From positions 1 through 64,000 of the forward strand of contig JACRCW010000161.1 of the NCBI GenBank assembly GCA_016218805.1: DNA of 64,000 nt, given 5' to 3'. The notes under the pieces are model-generated. The model was not told where the DNA came from, ran no database searches, and was given only the letters and a program-made list of their open reading frames with translations. Every line of letters starts with the position of its first letter. Positions within the stretch are counted from its first letter, which is position 1. Positions 1 to 8,759 of this stretch are shown piece after piece. This DNA comes from Deltaproteobacteria bacterium (GTDB lineage Bacteria; Myxococcota; JACRCW01). The position numbers and the translations under genes were made by a program.

Positions 1-261
1 CCCACTTTCCCCCTCCATCATCATCCCCGCGTTCCCTTGCAGCCAATTCCCGGCCTTCCCCGCGCCCTCACGTGTCCGCGCGTTGGTCAAGACCGGGAAG
101 AAACACCCTCTGCCCTGGACTGCAGTGTGAGAGACAACACAGGGCGCCAGCACGTGGCGGATGCTCATGGTGCGCTTCCTAAGCTAAGTCCGGAGCTGAT
201 GGTGGGCATGGCCGGTTCGGGTGCAGGCGGCCTGAGTGAAGGGGATGGCGCCGGTACTTCG
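1..261. other. no gene recognised
   Basis: This is the stretch between the window edge and the end of the TOPRIM-like gene, which is read leftward. Open frames here have no recognisable domain or ribosome site and run antisense to each other. I see no RNA gene or clear terminator. Confidence 0.5.
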
Positions 262-825
262 TCAGCCGGACACGGCGCACGCTGAAAAGTTGCGCAGTTG
301 TTCCAGGGCGGGGCACCCGTTGAGGACGCATTGCCGCACACCCATGTCCGGCGCCCACGCAATCTTGTTGAGAACACCGTCCCGCTCAATCGGACTTGGC
401 TTGGCCTTCCTGCCCACAGGCAGGCCCGGCCAGCACCGACGGCACGCTTCAAGAAGACTCTCCATGTTGTTCTCAAGAACAACCGGGACGACCTTCTGTC
501 CATCCACCGGATGGCGCTTCAGGATCGCACGCCTGATGTCGCCCTCATTTCTTGGGTTATCCAACTGGGCGATCTCACGAAGCCGGTCGCCATCAATCAG
601 CACCAGGATCCAGGCGAAGTCGCACGCAAGGTTCTGAAGGTCTTCCAGCAGGCACCTGGCCACCTTCTCCTTGCCCTTCATCGGGCGGGGGACCAGGCGC
701 TTCTTGAGCTCATGCGGACTCTGCTCCAACAGATCCGCGACGCACTGGATGAGCAGGACGTGCGGGCCGAACTCGGTCACCTGCTGGCCGAGCTGGTCTT
801 CGTACAGGACAATGGATGGCACCAT
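262..825 (-). CDS. TOPRIM-like (DUF4276/OLD-type) partner protein
   Basis: 187 residues. The layout resembles a small TOPRIM-type metal-dependent nuclease domain: an acidic strand near the N-terminus (VLYEDQ, Glu9/Asp10), a strand ending in the DxD motif IDGD (Asp78/Asp80), then a strand followed by LENNMESLL with Glu118 and Glu122. This E / DxD / E arrangement is typical of TOPRIM proteins paired with AAA ATPases, such as DUF4276 and AriB-like effectors, but overall similarity is only motif-level. The ATG at 825 lies two bases beyond the TGA (828-830) of the ATPase gene upstream, so the pair should be translationally coupled. Inference: the ATPase senses or clamps and this protein cuts or modifies nucleic acid. 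It could also be a regulator without catalytic activity. Confidence 0.6.
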   Translation of the reverse strand: MVPSIVLYEDQLGQQVTEFGPHVLLIQCVADLLEQSPHELKKRLVPRPMKGKEKVARCLLEDLQNLACDFAWILVLIDGDRLREIAQLDNPRNEGDIRRAILKRHPVDGQKVVPVVLENNMESLLEACRRCWPGLPVGRKAKPSPIERDGVLNKIAWAPDMGVRQCVLNGCPALEQLRNFSACAVSG

Positions 826-827
826 GG

Positions 828-2006
828 TCACGGCCGCTTGAAAACGGCGCTTTGCAGGCCTTCCGCGCGAAGCTGGCCGATGCCGCGGTACTTGTCCCGC
901 CACCTGGCCAAGGCCTCTGGATCAGGCCGGACAAGCTGCGTGCCCTGCTCGCCGTCCGCGACGCAAAGGACGACTGACTTCTCTGGCTCGGAGAGCATGT
1001 CCAGCAGCCGGTCCGAATGCGTGGTGATGATCACGGGGCATCTTTCGCCAAGATCCTCAAGCATGGCCACGACGCGACCAAGGAGCGCCGGGTGGAGATG
1101 ATGTTCCGGCTCATCCAGCGCAAGTAGGCTGGGGGCCTTGGGCACCCGGGTGAGGGCCACGAACGCCAGGTAGGCGAGTTGCCCGTCAGAGAGCGTGAAC
1201 GCACGCACGTCCTGCCCGGCGATTCTCACCGAGAGCGCCGCTCTCCCCCCACCAGGGTCCGCGTGAATGTTGATGTCTTCCACGCTTTGACCCAGGCCCA
1301 TCCGGACCAGTTGCAGCGTCTCCTCCCAGGCTGGCCGATCGCCATTCTTGAGTGCGTGCAGCACGTTCACGAGGTTGGCGCCATACCGACTCAAACCCTC
1401 GGCTGGCTCGAACAGGGTGGAGCCGCGCATAGGAGATTCGCGCTGCATTTCACGGAGGGACCACGCCGCCCGGACTTCAAACGGCAGGTGGACGGCCAGC
1501 GCGCCAAGCCTCCCTGCCAGGCTGTCCGTCGGAGGGGGCTCGGTGGCGTCCAGTTGGGCTGCCACAGTCTTGTCGTGAGCAAACGAACTGGCGACCAGAT
1601 CCCCGCGTTCATCCACCATCCTCCCCTGGCGGTCGGTTCTTTCATCCAAGACGTCGCCAGCAACCATCAGTTTCTCGGAGGCGATGTACGCGCCACCGGG
1701 TCGTCTGCCGATCTCACAACTGTAGACGACTGGTGCCGGGCTCTTTCCGTCGTCAAACGAGACACTGAGCATGATGTTGGAACCGTCGGTCCTGCCCAGT
1801 TCCGCAAACCCGCCATGGATGCGGTGAAATTCCGAGATGAACTCCCGCCGCGGCGCCTTCCTCAGCAACTCAATGCCCTCAATGAAGGTGCTCTTGCCGG
1901 TGCCGTTTTCGCCTATCAGGACCGTGAGCCCGCTGTGCAGCGCGAGTTTCACGTCACGGAGGCAGCGCAGCCCGGCAAGCCGGATTTCCGAAATGCGGTC
2001 ACTCAT
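828..2006 (-). CDS. AAA/SMC-like ATPase (AAA_21 type)
   Basis: 392-residue ATPase of the RecF/SMC-like 'predicted ATP-binding protein' type. Walker A is GENGTGKST (residues 32-40), an ABC-type signature LSDGQ lies at 272-276, Walker B LLALDEPE at 294-301, and a switch TTHS at 328-331. No long coiled coil is visible between Walker A and the signature, which fits the compact AAA_15/AAA_21 class found in two-gene anti-phage modules (PARIS, OLD/Gabija-related, retron ATPases) and in other DNA-associated systems. It is followed after two bases by the TOPRIM-like gene. Its codon use is less biased than the housekeeping genes (ATA, AGG, CTT and GAA occur), consistent with an accessory origin. The fold call is safe; the defence role is inference. 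Confidence 0.8.
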   Translation of the reverse strand: MSDRISEIRLAGLRCLRDVKLALHSGLTVLIGENGTGKSTFIEGIELLRKAPRREFISEFHRIHGGFAELGRTDGSNIMLSVSFDDGKSPAPVVYSCEIGRRPGGAYIASEKLMVAGDVLDERTDRQGRMVDERGDLVASSFAHDKTVAAQLDATEPPPTDSLAGRLGALAVHLPFEVRAAWSLREMQRESPMRGSTLFEPAEGLSRYGANLVNVLHALKNGDRPAWEETLQLVRMGLGQSVEDINIHADPGGGRAALSVRIAGQDVRAFTLSDGQLAYLAFVALTRVPKAPSLLALDEPEHHLHPALLGRVVAMLEDLGERCPVIITTHSDRLLDMLSEPEKSVVLCVADGEQGTQLVRPDPEALARWRDKYRGIGQLRAEGLQSAVFKRP

Positions 2007-2251
2007 GACGCGTGTCTGCTAACGCAAGTTGGGGAACCTGTCACCGTGGAAACGGGTAGGCCGCCCATCCGGGTGACCCGCTGACCACACACCCCTTCGG
2101 CCCCGCAGAGCCGCCCGTCCGGCCTTCTGGAAACGCGTTGGTATGCATGCATCGGCCATCCCGGGCGGAAATCCTGCACCGCGGCACTCTTTTCGGCCAG
2201 CGGTACTCTGCGCGGGCCGGTGGTCCACGTCGTCATGCGTCTTTGTCGCGC

Positions 2252-2415
2252 TTACGCGGCGAAGTCCGGCGGCCCCATGGCGCGCGGGTGCACGGTGGTC
2301 TGCGCGGTATGTTCCAGATAGCGCGCGATCTCCTCCGGGTCCTCGATGATGGCGATCGCGGTCATCCGCGCGTAGCGCTTCGGGCGGTCGAGCGCGCTGA
2401 TGTCCCACACGCCGT
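2252..2415 (-). pseudogene. decayed C-terminal end of an IS91-family transposase
   Basis: The translation contains TAIAIIEDPEEIARYLEH, which closely resembles the C-terminal end of IS91-family (Y2) transposases, where a zinc-finger CPxCGxRM precedes a 'xIAxIEDPxVIxxILEHL' segment. Here the preceding residues read DRPKRYARM, so the expected Cys positions appear to have mutated to Arg and Tyr. Only about 50 codons are left; nothing of the HUH catalytic domain is present upstream, where the ATP-grasp gene begins at 2463. It has the look of a scar left beside the ATPase/TOPRIM pair. No inverted repeats are expected for IS91 elements and none were found. Confidence 0.6.
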
Positions 2416-2462
2416 TCTGACGGTGGTTGCGCCGGTGTGCACGCGGCGGCATATGGCCGGGC

Positions 2463-3740
2463 ATGAGCCGGGTTCTCGTCGTCGCCAGCAAGCGCACCTA
2501 CCGCCTGGATGACATCACTGCGGCCGGCGCCCGCCTGGGGTTGGCGCTGGTGCTTGCCACGGACCGCTGCCACGTGCTGGCCAGCGAATGGAAGGACGAC
2601 ATCCTCACGCTGCGCTCGCTCACCGACCGTGACGAGGCCTGCCGCGTCATCGCCGTGTCCCACGCGCTGGCCCCGTTCACCGCCATCGTCGGCACGTGTG
2701 ACCTGTCCACGGAGCTGGCCGCGTACGCGTCGCGCCGGCTGGGCCTGCCCACCAATCCGCCACAGGCCGCGGCGCTGGCGCGCCACAAGGGGCGCATGCG
2801 CCAGGTGCTGCAGGATGCGGGCGTGGCCGTGCCGCCGTTTCACGAGTTCAGCCTCCGCGCGGACGGCAGCGTGCCCGTTGCCGAGCTGGTGCGGGCGGCG
2901 GAGCAGGACCTGGGCTGGCCCGTGGTGGTGAAGCCGGTGCTGCTGTCCGGCAGCCGCGGCGTCATGCGCGTGGATGATGCGGCCGGCATGGAGGTGGCCG
3001 CGCGCCGGCTGGGCGCCATCCTGGCGGACCCGGAGCTGCGGGCCAGCGGTGAAGAGGGACACCGCCGCGTGCTGGTGGAGCGCTACGTGCCAGGGGACGA
3101 AGTGGCGGTGGAGGGACTGCTGCGCGACGGCGCGCTCAGCGTGCTGGCGTTCTTTGACAAGCCGGACCCGCTGACGGGGCCGTTCTTTGAGGAGACGCTG
3201 TACGTGACGCCGTCACGGCACCCGCCCGCGCGGCAGGCGGCGGTGGTGCGCGCGGTGCAGGACGCCGTGCGGGCCATGGGGCTGGTGCAGGGACCCGTGC
3301 ACGCGGAGGTGCGCATCACGCCGGAGGGCGTGCCGTTTGTGATTGAAGCGGCGGCGCGGTCCATCGGCGGGTTGTGTTCGCGGATGTTGCGCTTTGGCAC
3401 CGGGCGGACGCTGGACGAAGTGGTGCTGGGCGCCGCGGTGGACCGCGCGCTGGAACTGCCCGCACGGGAGGCGCAGGCGGCGGGCGTGATGATGATCCCC
3501 GTGCCGCGCGCGGGCACGCTGCACGGCTGGGAGGGTGAGGCGGAGGCGCGCGCCGTGGAGGGGGTGGTGGAGGTCACCATCACGGCGCGCCCGCATGAGG
3601 AACTGGTCCCGCTGCCGGAGGGGCAGAGCTATCTCGGGTTCATCTTTGCGCGCGCGCGCACGCCGGACGCGGTGGAAGCCGCCCTGCGCGAAGCGCACCG
3701 CCGCCTGCGCTTTGAGGTCACGCCGCGGTTGCTGGCTTGA
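2463..3740 (+). CDS. ATP-grasp ligase
   Basis: 425 residues. The N-terminus (SRVLVVASKRTYR) forms a pre-ATP-grasp fold and is followed by a full ATP-grasp domain: VVVKPVLLSGSRGV is the ATP-binding Lys/Gly-rich loop, VLVERYVPGDEVAVEG the central strand, and VPFVIEAAARSIGG takes the metal-binding E-x-N/A position. A C-terminal extension of about 100 residues resembles that of the L-amino-acid ligase/carboxylate-amine ligase branch. The family joins a carboxylate to an amine or amino acid with ATP. The substrate cannot be told. I chose the ATG at 2463, where the fold begins, rather than the in-frame start at 2427. It stands alone and converges on the peroxiredoxin gene. Confidence 0.8.
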   Translation: MSRVLVVASKRTYRLDDITAAGARLGLALVLATDRCHVLASEWKDDILTLRSLTDRDEACRVIAVSHALAPFTAIVGTCDLSTELAAYASRRLGLPTNPPQAAALARHKGRMRQVLQDAGVAVPPFHEFSLRADGSVPVAELVRAAEQDLGWPVVVKPVLLSGSRGVMRVDDAAGMEVAARRLGAILADPELRASGEEGHRRVLVERYVPGDEVAVEGLLRDGALSVLAFFDKPDPLTGPFFEETLYVTPSRHPPARQAAVVRAVQDAVRAMGLVQGPVHAEVRITPEGVPFVIEAAARSIGGLCSRMLRFGTGRTLDEVVLGAAVDRALELPAREAQAAGVMMIPVPRAGTLHGWEGEAEARAVEGVVEVTITARPHEELVPLPEGQSYLGFIFARARTPDAVEAALREAHRRLRFEVTPRLLA

Positions 3741-3812
3741 GGGGCCTCAACCCCGCACGTGCTTTCGGGCGCGTTTCCGGAAGGTGCCGCCCGCCGTCGC
3801 TGCCCAAATGCG

Positions 3813-4325
3813 TCACTTTGCCTTCCGGGGCACCAGCTTCTCCAGTTCCGCCAGCACTTCCTCATCATGGCCTTGCGGCTTGACGTCATCCCACGTCCGC
3901 ACCACGCGGCCATCCGGGCCAATGAGCACCGTCTTGCGGGACGCCCACAGGCCGTTCCAGAACCCGTACGCCTTCATCACCTTGCGGTCCGGGTCCACCA
4001 GCAGCGGGAAGTCCAGGCCGTATTTCGCCTTGAACTCGCGGTGGCTCTGCGCGTCCTGGCCGCTGATTCCCAGCACCACCGCGCCCAGCGCGTGCAAGCG
4101 GTCCCGCGCCGCGTTGAACTGCTTGGCCTCCACGGTGCACCCGGGCGTGTCGTCCTTGGGGTACGCGTAGAGAACCACCGGCATGCCGCGGAACTGCTCC
4201 AGGGACACTTTGTTCCCCTGTTCATCCACGGTGGTGAAGGGTGGCGCCGGCTGGCCCGGGGCGGGCAGGGCCCACGCCGGCCAGGAGCAGGCGGTCAGTG
4301 CAATGACGACGAACAGGCGCTTCAT
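3813..4325 (-). CDS. exported BCP-type peroxiredoxin
   Basis: 170 residues with an N-terminal export signal. The peroxidatic Cys63 sits in YPKDDTPGCTVEA, the thioredoxin-fold motif of bacterioferritin-comigratory (PrxQ) peroxiredoxins that reduce peroxides. The usual BCP resolving Cys five residues later is Lys here (TVEAKQF), so the protein should act as a 1-Cys enzyme relying on an external thiol. The signal contains LTAC (Cys13), a possible lipobox, and also a signal-peptidase-I-like site AWA-LP after residue 19, so it may be a lipoprotein or a free periplasmic protein. It is divergent from the HEAT-repeat gene, with 89 bp between the starts. Confidence 0.85.
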   Translation of the reverse strand: MKRLFVVIALTACSWPAWALPAPGQPAPPFTTVDEQGNKVSLEQFRGMPVVLYAYPKDDTPGCTVEAKQFNAARDRLHALGAVVLGISGQDAQSHREFKAKYGLDFPLLVDPDRKVMKAYGFWNGLWASRKTVLIGPDGRVVRTWDDVKPQGHDEEVLAELEKLVPRKAK

Positions 4326-4414
4326 GTCGGGTCCTCCAAGGAGCGCACGGAGCTAACGGGCTCGCCCGGTGCGGGCAACCGGGGGGTTGGCCGCACCCCG
4401 CCGCGCGATGCAGG

Positions 4415-6142
4415 ATGGCCGCGATGGGCGCGCTTGGCTTCGCACTGCTCCTTGCCGTCTCCGCCGCGGAGGCGGATGCGGGCGCCGGCCCAGACCCCGC
4501 AGCACCCGTTCCACCACCGTCCCCGACGATGGCCGCGCTACGTTCCGGCGCGGCGTCGGCGAGGATGCGCGCGGTGGTGGCCCTGACCCGCGCGGGAGAC
4601 CACGCGGCGGTGCCGGAGTTGGTGGACCTGTTGGCCACGGACCCAGACGCGGAAGTACGCGCGCGTGCGGCGTGGGCGCTGGGCGAACTCCACGCCGCGG
4701 ACGCCGAGGCAGCGCTGCTGCGCGCCCTTCGTGAGGATCCTGCGCGGCGGGTGAAGCGCGCCGCGGCGCTGTCACTGGGGACGCTGGACACGGCGCGCGG
4801 GCGCGCCGCGCTGACCGCGGCGCTGCAGGACGACGACCGGCAGGTGGCGGCCGCGGCGGTGGACGCCATGGCGCGGTCCCATGCGCCGGGAGCGCAGGCG
4901 TGGCTGGAGCGGGCGGCCGCAGACTGGCGCCCGCTGGTGCAGCTCACTGCCCGGCGCGCACTGGCCCGCCGGCGGGTGGAGGAACCGGCGTCCCAGGCGC
5001 GCCGTGCCACGCCCGCCTGGCCGGTCCCCGCCGCGCGCGCCTGCCGCGGTGACGAGCGCCCCCCCGACTGCGCCTGGCGCCCGCGCGGCGCGGGCGTCCC
5101 GCGCGCGGACCCGCTGTTCATTGGGAGTGGCGCGCTGCTGGGAGGTCTGGCCGGCGCGTTCCTGCCGGACGCCGTCCGGCCCTACCGGCGCGGCACGGTG
5201 ATGACCCCGCTGCGCTCCGCGCCCGCGGACAACACGCCCTCAGCGCTGGAGCGGGCCATTGCTGGCGCGGTGGGCGCGGCCGCCGGCGCGTCCGCCGCCG
5301 CGGCGTGGACGCTGGTTGACGACGTGTCGCTCACGCGCGTGGGCCTGGTGGGGCTGCTCACGGCGGAGGCGGTGGGCCTGGGCGCGGCCGTGGCGCTGGG
5401 GACCGCCGCGTCACGCCAACCCGCCGCGGGGGCCATGCTGGCGCTGGGTGGCGCTGGCGCGGTGGGCGCCACGCTGCTCACCTGGCCCATGCGGGACCTG
5501 GCCTTGGGTGACGTGGCCGCGGTGGGTGCGGCGGGTGCGCTGGGTTTTGCCAGCGGGTTTCTGGGCGCGTTGGTGGTCGTGCCGGCGGGCGCCGGCCGGC
5601 AGCGCGGGCGCGAAGGCTTTGTCGTCGACATTGCCGACCTGGTGGCGCTGGACCGGGACGTGTACCGGCTGCCGTGGGGCGCCGTGGGGCGGCTGCAGCT
5701 GGCCGCGGCCAGTGGCCTGGTGGGCGCGGCGGCATCCAGCGGCGGCGCGCTGCTGCTGCGGCCGCTGGTGGAGGTGGGCGTCACGCGGATGCTGCTCACC
5801 GTGGGGGCGGCGGCGCTGGCGGCGGGCGTGGTGGCCCTCCCGTTGCTGCTGTGGATGCCGGTCCCGCCGTCCCCGCTGCCCACGCCGGACCGGTTTGCCG
5901 CGGGCACAGCGCTGCTGGCCGGCGCGGGTGCGGGCACGGCCGCGTTTGTCCTGGCCCCCAATGACGACGGGCAGCGGCCGCTGCTGGGCCTGGAGTTCCC
6001 GCGCCTGGCGCGCCGCGGCGGGGCCCGCCCGGCGGTCGCGCTGCGCCCGCCCACCGCGGCGGTCCTCCCCCCCGTCCCCACAGCCACGGGTGCGCTGTCG
6101 TCGCCGGGTCTGTGGCTGGGCCTGGTGGACGCACGGTTCTGA
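4415..6142 (+). CDS. HEAT-repeat protein with C-terminal membrane region
   Basis: 575 residues. A short hydrophobic N-terminus and a Pro-rich linker are followed, at about residues 38-175, by three or four HEAT-like repeats (AVPELVDLLATDPDAEVRARAA and its neighbours). A Cys-containing linker leads to a Gly/Ala-rich hydrophobic region, about residues 235-500, that could form several transmembrane helices. HEAT repeats are protein-binding scaffolds; no catalytic motif is visible. The ATG at 4415 has only a weak ribosome site and ATG 4424 is an alternative. The kdsA frame stays open far into this gene on the same strand, which is a composition effect and not a fusion. Function unknown; probably an envelope scaffold. 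Confidence 0.7.
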   Translation: MAAMGALGFALLLAVSAAEADAGAGPDPAAPVPPPSPTMAALRSGAASARMRAVVALTRAGDHAAVPELVDLLATDPDAEVRARAAWALGELHAADAEAALLRALREDPARRVKRAAALSLGTLDTARGRAALTAALQDDDRQVAAAAVDAMARSHAPGAQAWLERAAADWRPLVQLTARRALARRRVEEPASQARRATPAWPVPAARACRGDERPPDCAWRPRGAGVPRADPLFIGSGALLGGLAGAFLPDAVRPYRRGTVMTPLRSAPADNTPSALERAIAGAVGAAAGASAAAAWTLVDDVSLTRVGLVGLLTAEAVGLGAAVALGTAASRQPAAGAMLALGGAGAVGATLLTWPMRDLALGDVAAVGAAGALGFASGFLGALVVVPAGAGRQRGREGFVVDIADLVALDRDVYRLPWGAVGRLQLAAASGLVGAAASSGGALLLRPLVEVGVTRMLLTVGAAALAAGVVALPLLLWMPVPPSPLPTPDRFAAGTALLAGAGAGTAAFVLAPNDDGQRPLLGLEFPRLARRGGARPAVALRPPTAAVLPPVPTATGALSSPGLWLGLVDARF

Positions 6143-6188
6143 CGGGGCGCTCTTGCCTCGCCGCGTGGCGGCTTCTAGGACCCACGCC

Positions 6189-7034
6189 ATGGTTGCCATC
6201 CCGCAGACGCAGGAAACGTTCATGGGCCCCGTCCCCGTCGGCGGGAACCACCCGCCGGTGTTCATTGCCGGCCCGTGCGTGGCCGAAGACGCCGCCATGG
6301 CCTTTGGCTACGCGCGCCGCCTCAAGGACATCACCGCGCGGCACGGCGTGCCGTTTGTGTTCAAGGCCAGCTACGACAAGGCCAACCGCACCAGCGGCCA
6401 GAGCTTCCGCGGTCCGGGGCTCAAGGAGGGCCTGGCGTTCCTGGGCGCCGCCGCGCGGGAGGTGGGCGTGCCGTTGTTGGTGGACGTGCATGAAACCGCG
6501 CAGGTGGGGCCCGCCGCGGCGGTGGCGGACGTGCTGCAGGTGCCCGCGTTCCTGTCGCGCCAGACGGACCTGGTGGAGGAATGCGCGCGTTCGGGCCGCG
6601 CGCTCAACGTCAAGAAGGGCCAGTTCCTGGCGCCGGATGACGTCACCCACATCCTGTCCAAAGCGCGCGAAGCCGGCGGGAAGAACCTCACCATCACGGA
6701 GCGCGGCACCACGTTTGGGTACCACAACCTGGTGGTGGACATGCGCGGGCTGTGGCTGATGCGGCAGTACGGCGCGCCGGTGATCTTTGATGCCACGCAT
6801 TCCGTGCAGCTGCCCGGCGGCGCCGGCGGCAAGAGCGGGGGCCAGCGGGAGATGGTGGCGCCGTTGGCGCGGGCCGCCGCGGCGGTGGGCGTGGACGGCT
6901 ACTACATGGAGGTCCACGAGAAGCCCGAGCTGGCCAAGAGCGACGGCCCCAATGCGCTGACGTTTGAAATGCTGGACGAGCTGGTGGGCGACCTGGTGCG
7001 CATCCACCGCGCGGTGGGCCGGGTGACGGCGTGA
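6189..7034 (+). CDS. kdsA: 3-deoxy-8-phosphooctulonate synthase
   Basis: 281 residues, normal length for KdsA, which condenses phosphoenolpyruvate with arabinose 5-phosphate to Kdo 8-phosphate for the LPS core. Characteristic motifs run in order: IAGPCV, FKASYDKANRTS, DVHE, LSRQTDL, KKGQF, ERGTTFGY, DATHSVQ and MEVHEKP. The Cys in AGPCV is the ligand typical of the metal-dependent class (as in Aquifex); E. coli has Asn there. The ATG at 6189 begins just before the conserved barrel. The stop overlaps the GTG of kdsC by 4 bp (GTGA), which indicates an operon kdsA-kdsC-acyltransferase. Confidence 0.96.
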   Translation: MVAIPQTQETFMGPVPVGGNHPPVFIAGPCVAEDAAMAFGYARRLKDITARHGVPFVFKASYDKANRTSGQSFRGPGLKEGLAFLGAAAREVGVPLLVDVHETAQVGPAAAVADVLQVPAFLSRQTDLVEECARSGRALNVKKGQFLAPDDVTHILSKAREAGGKNLTITERGTTFGYHNLVVDMRGLWLMRQYGAPVIFDATHSVQLPGGAGGKSGGQREMVAPLARAAAAVGVDGYYMEVHEKPELAKSDGPNALTFEMLDELVGDLVRIHRAVGRVTA

Positions 7035-7558
7035 CGCAGCGCCCGGCGCCCGAGCAGCTGGCGCGCGTGCGCATGCTCGCCTTTGACGTGGACGGCGTGC
7101 TGACGGACGCGCGGCTGTCCTACGACGACGGCGGCGGCACGGCGCACAGCTTCCACGTGCGTGACGGCCTGGCGCTGGTGCGCGCGGTCAAGGCCGGTCT
7201 CCCGCTGGCCGCCATCTCCGGCCGCCGCGCCGTGCAGGTGGCGCGCCGGCTGCGCGAGCTGCGCGTCCACCAGGTGCGGCAGGGCGTGGACGACAAAGAC
7301 GCGTGCCTGCGGTCGTTGTGCGGCCCGCGCGGCGTGGATCCGGCGGACGTGGCGTACATCGGTGACGACGTGGTGGACCTCCCCGTGTTTCGCATCGTCG
7401 GCGTGAGTGCGTGTCCGTGTGATGCGGATCCCGCGGTGCTGCGCTTCATGGAGGCGCACGGCGGCTGGGTGATCCCGCACAAGGGTGGGCGCGGCGCGGT
7501 GCGTGAGGTGGTGGAAGCAATCCTGCGCGCCCAGGGGCGCTGGCAGGAGGAGGGCTAG
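7031..7558 (+). CDS. kdsC: 3-deoxy-manno-octulosonate-8-phosphate phosphatase
   Basis: 175-residue HAD-superfamily phosphatase without a cap, the size of KdsC. Motif I is FDVDGVLTD (Asp19 nucleophile, Asp21), motif II ISGR, the later Lys lies in GVDDKD, and motif IV is IGDDVVD. The sequence HSFHVRDGLAL is also typical of KdsC, which hydrolyses Kdo 8-phosphate to Kdo and acts as a tetramer. It starts at a GTG overlapping the kdsA stop, so translation is probably coupled, and the next gene starts 3 bp after its stop. Gene order and motifs make the call firm. Confidence 0.95.
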   Translation: MTQRPAPEQLARVRMLAFDVDGVLTDARLSYDDGGGTAHSFHVRDGLALVRAVKAGLPLAAISGRRAVQVARRLRELRVHQVRQGVDDKDACLRSLCGPRGVDPADVAYIGDDVVDLPVFRIVGVSACPCDADPAVLRFMEAHGGWVIPHKGGRGAVREVVEAILRAQGRWQEEG

Positions 7559-7561
7559 CGC

Positions 7562-8524
7562 GTGACCGGCCCCCCGGTAGTGCAGCGCCCCCGGCGCGCG
7601 GCGGCCCGCCGCAAGCCGCTGCGCAAGCGCATCAAGCACGGGATTGCGTACGTGCTGCTCCGCGCGGTGTGGGGCACGCTGTCACTGCTGCCCGCCGGCC
7701 TGCTGGAGCGCCTGGCCCGCGTGCTGGGGACGCTGTTGGCCCTCACGCCGCTGCGCGCCGCGGCCGTCCGCAACATCACGCTGGCCTACGGCGCCGCGCC
7801 CCCGTCGGAGCGGTTCCCCACGGCGGACGCGCTGGCCCGCGCGTGCCTCACCCACTACGCGCTGACCCTGATGGAAGCCGTCTGCCTGGACCGCTGGCAG
7901 CCGCACCTGCTGCAGGCACACGCGTCCATCCCCGCGGGCATGCCGGAGCTGGGTCAGCAGATCATGCAGCGGGGCAGGGGGATCGTCGTCGCCACAGGAC
8001 ACATTGGGAACTGGGAGATGATGGGGCGTGGCATTGCAGCGGCCGGGTATGACGTGTGGTCATTGGCCAAGGCGCCGTTTGACGGGCGCGTGGCGCGGTG
8101 GCTGGAGGACTGGCGCCTGCGCGGGGGCGTGAAGATTGCCAACCGGGGTTCCCAGGCCACGCTGCGCGCGGTGAAGGAACACCTGGGGCGCGGTGGCGGC
8201 CTGGGCGCGCTGGTGGACGTGGACACGCCGGTGAAGAGCGCGTTCGTACCGTTCTTTGGCACACCCGCGCGCACACCCACCGCCGCGGCGGACCTGGCCC
8301 TGCGTTTTGACGCCACGCTCGTTGTCATGTGGTCCTGGCGCGAACGCTTTGGCGTCCACAGCGGCGCCCTGGTGGAACTGCCGCTTGGCCGCACGGGTGA
8401 TGACGACGCCGACGCGGTGCGCCTCACGCAACAGGTCACCGCCGTGCTGGAGCAGGCCATCCGCGCCCACCCGGAACAGTGGATTTGGACCCACCGCCGC
8501 TGGAAGACCCGCCCGCCTGCGTAG
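7562..8524 (+). CDS. LpxL/HtrB-type lipid A acyltransferase
   Basis: 320 residues of the lysophospholipid/late lipid A acyltransferase family. An N-terminal basic stretch and membrane anchor (about residues 28-62) precede the catalytic HxxxxE motif GHIGNWE (His147, Glu152). The C-terminal WIWTHRRWKTRP matches the conserved tail of the family (WxHRRWK). These enzymes transfer a secondary acyl chain to Kdo-lipid A at the inner membrane, which fits its place three bases after kdsC. It starts at GTG 7562. The acyl chain and acceptor position cannot be read from sequence. Confidence 0.9.
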   Translation: MTGPPVVQRPRRAAARRKPLRKRIKHGIAYVLLRAVWGTLSLLPAGLLERLARVLGTLLALTPLRAAAVRNITLAYGAAPPSERFPTADALARACLTHYALTLMEAVCLDRWQPHLLQAHASIPAGMPELGQQIMQRGRGIVVATGHIGNWEMMGRGIAAAGYDVWSLAKAPFDGRVARWLEDWRLRGGVKIANRGSQATLRAVKEHLGRGGGLGALVDVDTPVKSAFVPFFGTPARTPTAAADLALRFDATLVVMWSWRERFGVHSGALVELPLGRTGDDDADAVRLTQQVTAVLEQAIRAHPEQWIWTHRRWKTRPPA

Positions 8525-8654
8525 CCCGGTTCGCACTCAAACGGCGCCAGAGCGGGAGTTCTGCGTATCCGCCTTCGCACCCGCCCACGTTGTTTGATGA
8601 CATGCACAATTATTCCAGGCCGTATGGACGCGGAATTGGGTTTTCCACCGCCCT

Positions 8655-8670
8655 TGGCAGGCCGCTTGCT
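8655..8670 (+). promoter_or_regulatory. candidate sigma-54 (-24/-12) promoter
   Basis: TGGCAGG-CCGC-TTGCT matches the sigma-54 consensus TGGCAYR-N4-TTGCW well, with GG (8656-8657) and GC (8668-8669) separated by exactly ten bases. It points at the 66-residue gene starting at 8760 and would give a leader of about 80 nt. An AGGAG ribosome site lies at 8745-8749. No activator binding site was identified. Confidence 0.45.
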
Positions 8671-8759
8671 CAAACGCCGGCCGCCCGCCCGGGGGATTTG
8701 GAGACCCGGTTCGCAAGTTGGACCCAAGGTCGCGGCGGCAAACCAGGAGAGCCACACAC

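Noticed and set aside
5259-6188. Long open frame continuous with kdsA extending it by 310 codons
   Set aside because: It overlaps the HEAT-repeat gene in another frame, encodes Arg/Trp-rich sequence typical of high-GC shadows, and KdsA begins at ATG 6189.
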